From positions 1 through 47,080 of the forward strand of contig QGON01000045.1 of the NCBI GenBank assembly GCA_003660235.1: 47,080 nt of DNA, in the 5' to 3' direction. Positions within the stretch are counted from its first letter, which is position 1; every line of letters starts with the position of its first letter. Under the pieces are notes generated by a model. It made no database searches and was not told where the DNA came from. It saw only the letters and a list, made by a program, of their open reading frames with translations. Shown one piece after another: positions 45,040 to 47,080 of this stretch. Source of the DNA: a bacterium endosymbiont of Escarpia laminata. GTDB lineage: Bacteria > Pseudomonadota > Gammaproteobacteria > Chromatiales > Chromatiaceae. The position numbers and the translations under genes were made by a program.

Positions 45040-46014
45040 TTATTGCGTTTCAAGTCCCGAGGAGAAGCGAATCTCACCGGTTGGATCCACAAATACCGCC
45101 TCAATACCCGGTAACCGCTCCACCAGCGCCATACCAGCCGGTTCGCCCATAACGAACAGCGCCGTGGCCAGCGCATCCGTAGTCACCGCCTCCGCCCCCA
45201 CGATCGAAACACTGCGCACCCCCTCTGCCGAGCGGCCAGATTTGGGGTCCAGGATGTGATGGTGACGCACACCATCCAGCATAAAAAAACGCTCATAGTC
45301 GCCAGAGGTAGAGAGCGCCGATTCACTCAAAGGCAGCAACGCCTTAATGCCCTTCTTGTCATCCGGGTCGCGGATACCCACCCGCCAGGAACGGCCACGC
45401 CGGTCTCCAAGAAAACGACTGTCGCCACCAGCACTCAGAGTCGCGTGTTCGATACCGTGACGCCGCAGGATCGCTATGCCCCGGTCAACCGCATAACCTT
45501 TGGCAATCCCGCCCAGATCGATACGCACCTGCGGCCGAACAAACCTCACGCCTGCCGGATCCGTCTGGAGCAAAACATGATGATAGTCGATGGCAGGCAG
45601 CAGCTCTCCCACTGTCGCATCGCTGGGTTTGATGCCACGACGGTAGTCGTAATGGTAACCGACGCTGGCAAAGGTGATGTCGAATGCCCCGTCTGTCAGT
45701 TCCGATATCTGCCGTGCCTTCTCCAGCAGCTTTAGCAGCTCGCTACTGATCGCCACCATTCCCTGACCCGCCTCCCGGTTGACCCGTGACAATTCACTGT
45801 CGGAGCGAAACGGACTCATCGCTCGGTCGATGCGGTGTATCTCCGTCAGCACGGCCTCTATGGCAGCCTCACCCTGTTCCGCAGATTCGCACCACAGTTG
45901 CAGCGTGATTCGGGTACCCATGATATCGGCGCTTCGCCATAACCACTGCGCCTCGGCACCGAGGCTGGCAAGCCCCAGCAGCACCGCCAGCACCCGGACC
46001 ATTACACCTCTCAT
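45040..46014 (-). CDS. apbE: FAD:protein FMN transferase ApbE
   Basis: 324 residues with a signal peptide (VRVLAVLLGLASLGAEA). It transfers FMN from FAD to a Thr/Ser of periplasmic flavoprotein targets such as NqrB/NqrC or RnfG subunits. Family blocks: MGTRITLQLW, IDRAMSPFRSDSELSRVN, TDGAFDITFASV, VRIDLGGIAKGYAVDRG, ATLSAGGDSR, HHHILDPKSGRSAEGVRSV with the His-x-Leu-Asp-Pro motif, and AVTTDALATALFVMG, which binds Mg. No flavinylation target is in the window. Its ATG overlaps the upstream AgmX-type gene by four bases. Confidence 0.95.
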   Translation of the reverse strand: MRGVMVRVLAVLLGLASLGAEAQWLWRSADIMGTRITLQLWCESAEQGEAAIEAVLTEIHRIDRAMSPFRSDSELSRVNREAGQGMVAISSELLKLLEKARQISELTDGAFDITFASVGYHYDYRRGIKPSDATVGELLPAIDYHHVLLQTDPAGVRFVRPQVRIDLGGIAKGYAVDRGIAILRRHGIEHATLSAGGDSRFLGDRRGRSWRVGIRDPDDKKGIKALLPLSESALSTSGDYERFFMLDGVRHHHILDPKSGRSAEGVRSVSIVGAEAVTTDALATALFVMGEPAGMALVERLPGIEAVFVDPTGEIRFSSGLETQ

Positions 46015-46538
46015 GAGGGAAGAAAATCGATCGGGTAGGAGACAACAGTGGTCTCCACCTCTTTGGAGCCGAAATCGAACATCCTTATTCTCGCGAGCAG
46101 CTTTCGCTCCAGTTTCCGGTTCTCCAGCTCAGAGGAGAGCAAGCGACAGGTGGTCACCTTGCCAGAGGGTGCAATGGTAATCTCCAGCAGCATCTTTCCC
46201 ATCAATGAGGGGTTCTTTCGCAGGGCTCGGTTGTAGATGGAGTAGAGCGCCCCTTTGTTGCGATCGAACACCAGTTGAACCTCCTCTTCAGTACGCTGGG
46301 CAGAGTAGTCTTTCGCCACCTTTTTAGCCCGGCTACCGCCACTTCCGTTGCCCTGCACTGCGGATCGCACCTGGGTCGTTTTTCGGCCGCTCAACCCCTG
46401 AGAGCCGGTATCCCGGCTCAGTTTCGCAGTGTCGATGCCATCGCTGCCACGGGAGGCACCCGCAGTTACCAGCGAGCGCTCCACCCGGTTTGCCTTGTAT
46501 GGATAATCTTCTCCGTAACCGGGTAATGTGAGACCCAT
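46011..46538 (-). CDS. AgmX/PglI C-terminal domain protein, 5' end replaced by a tandem repeat
   Basis: 175 residues as read. The C-terminal domain (about 85-175) is a TonB-like AgmX/PglI module: VQLVFDRNKGALYSIYNRALRKNP, MLLEITIAPSGKVTTCRLLSSEL and a final VSYPIDFLPS. The N-terminal 15 residues (MGLTLPGYGEDYPYK) are entirely encoded by copy 1 of the adjacent 69-bp repeat, and the ATG lies in that repeat without a ribosome-binding site. Family members usually have an N-terminal membrane segment, missing here. So the gene has lost its true 5' end. Expression from the repeat-provided start is possible but doubtful. ApbE follows with a four-base overlap. Confidence 0.75.
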   Translation of the reverse strand: MGLTLPGYGEDYPYKANRVERSLVTAGASRGSDGIDTAKLSRDTGSQGLSGRKTTQVRSAVQGNGSGGSRAKKVAKDYSAQRTEEEVQLVFDRNKGALYSIYNRALRKNPSLMGKMLLEITIAPSGKVTTCRLLSSELENRKLERKLLARIRMFDFGSKEVETTVVSYPIDFLPS

Positions 46539-46690
46539 GCTTTAGCTGCAACTTGTATGGATAATCTTCTCCGTAACCGGGTAATGTGAGACCCATGCTT
46601 TAGCTGCAACTAAAGCCTTCTTTGTATGGATAATCTTCTCCGTAACCGGGTAATGTGAGACCCATGCTTTAGCTGCAACTAAAGCCTTCT
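46495..46690. repeat. Tandem array: two full 69-bp units and one 58-bp partial unit
   Basis: The units are 46495-46552 (58 bp, lacks the last 11), 46553-46621 and 46622-46690. They are identical over shared length. Each begins TTGTATGGATAATCTTCTCC and the full units end GCTTTAGCTGCAACTAAAGC plus CTTCT, whose GCTTTAG/CTAAAGC arms form a 7-bp stem. 69 is a multiple of three; on the minus strand a frame of 23-residue repeats (KKALVAAKAWVSHYPVTEK) stays open. There are no spacers, so this is not a CRISPR array. Confidence 0.9.
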
Positions 46691-46830
46691 TATACAGCAG
46701 TTCGTAATTTGCTTGGCTCCTCTGTTGAGAGACCGTTAACAAGTGTGAACACTGTATAGGACTCCAAGCTATAAACTCGGATAGTCAACAGGGCCCTGAG
46801 CCCGCATTAGCAAGGCAGAGTCAGCTTATT
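46691..46830 (+). ncRNA. Candidate IS110 left end / bridge-RNA region
   Basis: 140 bp separate the repeat array from the transposase start, with no coding frame of note. In the IS110 group the non-coding end upstream of the transposase encodes a bridge RNA that pairs with donor and target DNA. A GGGCCC-containing hairpin region (GGGCCCTGAGCCC, about 46791-46803) is visible. RNA structure and loops are not resolved; this is an assignment by position and family only. Confidence 0.4.
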
Positions 46831-47080
46831 ATGGACACACAAGAAAATCAAAACGAGATCAATGTGGGTGTAGATACTGGTAAGTCCCAGCTTGATATCT
46901 TCATTCGGCCACTGGGTGAGTTTTTTTCTGTTTCAAATGATCAGGTGGGTATTTTACACGCAATCAAGAAGATCAAGAGATACAACCCCACAAGGATCGT
47001 CATTGAGGCAACAGGAAGACTGGAGCACGCTTTTGTGGTCGCCTGTTCTAACCACAACCTGCCCATCGTGGTGGCTAATC
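46831..47080 (+). CDS. IS110-family transposase, N-terminal part (runs off window)
   Basis: 83 codons plus one base are present. The N-terminus NVGVDTGKSQLDIFIRPLG carries the first Asp of the DEDD RuvC-like domain, and IVIEATGRLEHAFV carries the Glu. These elements move by an RNA-guided recombination mechanism with a Ser in the C-terminal Tnp20 domain, which lies outside the window. The right end and the insertion's other flank are not visible. Confidence 0.88.
   Translation, partial: MDTQENQNEINVGVDTGKSQLDIFIRPLGEFFSVSNDQVGILHAIKKIKRYNPTRIVIEATGRLEHAFVVACSNHNLPIVVAN

Noticed and set aside
46495-46690. CRISPR array
   Set aside because: Units are directly adjacent without spacers, only three copies, and no cas genes are seen.

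Overview
The window looks like chromosomal DNA of a sulfur-oxidising gammaproteobacterium, of the kind seen in Chromatiales-type lineages such as Sedimenticola or Thiodiazotropha. This is an inference. It rests on a Tat-signal SoxB thiosulfohydrolase, a TtrSR-like two-component system just upstream of it, typically gammaproteobacterial genes (fabI, tex, psd, a yceH/DUF480 gene, a yadGH-type ABC pair, a yej-like peptide ABC cluster) and many palindromic intergenic repeats. No rRNA, tRNA or CRISPR array was seen.

Layout. 1-1590 is a wreck of nested mobile DNA: an IS3-type transposase tail cut by an IS21-type end, a 5'-truncated istB, and a Y1/REP-type transposase element bounded by 26-bp inverted repeats. 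1637-9195 is an accessory minus-strand block of possibly surface-acting or antagonistic proteins: an AWGENxGW-repeat exported protein, a beta-helix exported protein, a DUF4157/eCIS-core protein with two HELTH motifs, a TIR protein with a PH-like C-terminus, and an astacin-like metalloprotease. 9381-16091 is a peptide/oligopeptide ABC importer (lipoprotein, two permeases, fused double ATPase). 16403-17176 is fabI. 17424-22397 is soxB behind a sensor kinase and response regulator. 22428-25755 holds an unknown protein and tex. 26006-28113 holds a small exported Pro/Gly/Gln/Tyr-rich protein, a second (broken) Y1 element and the yceH homologue. 28151-31023 holds an old-yellow-enzyme reductase and a yadGH-like ABC exporter.

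31180-33497 is a translationally coupled CHAD-ParA pair. 33674-37023 holds Hsp20, then an operon of an alanine-glyoxylate-type aminotransferase, a cysteine-free SCO-like thioredoxin-fold protein and phosphatidylserine decarboxylase. 37134-44613 encodes two related modular surface proteins, the larger carrying a beta-helix module between duplicated Ig-type domains. 45040-46538 is apbE with a 5'-truncated AgmX/PglI-type gene. 46495-46690 is a 69-bp tandem repeat array, followed by the left end and first 83 codons of an IS110-family transposase, which runs off the window.

Most interesting points: (i) the CHAD-ParA pair, a candidate system for positioning polyphosphate-type granules; (ii) the effector-like block with DUF4157, TIR-PH and astacin genes; (iii) the IS110 end, which may encode a bridge RNA, abutting a palindrome-bearing tandem repeat that has supplied a new start codon to a truncated gene; (iv) Y1 elements and a remnant sharing GGGTCAGAG termini at three loci. 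All functional statements are by recognition of motifs and family resemblance; no database search was run.
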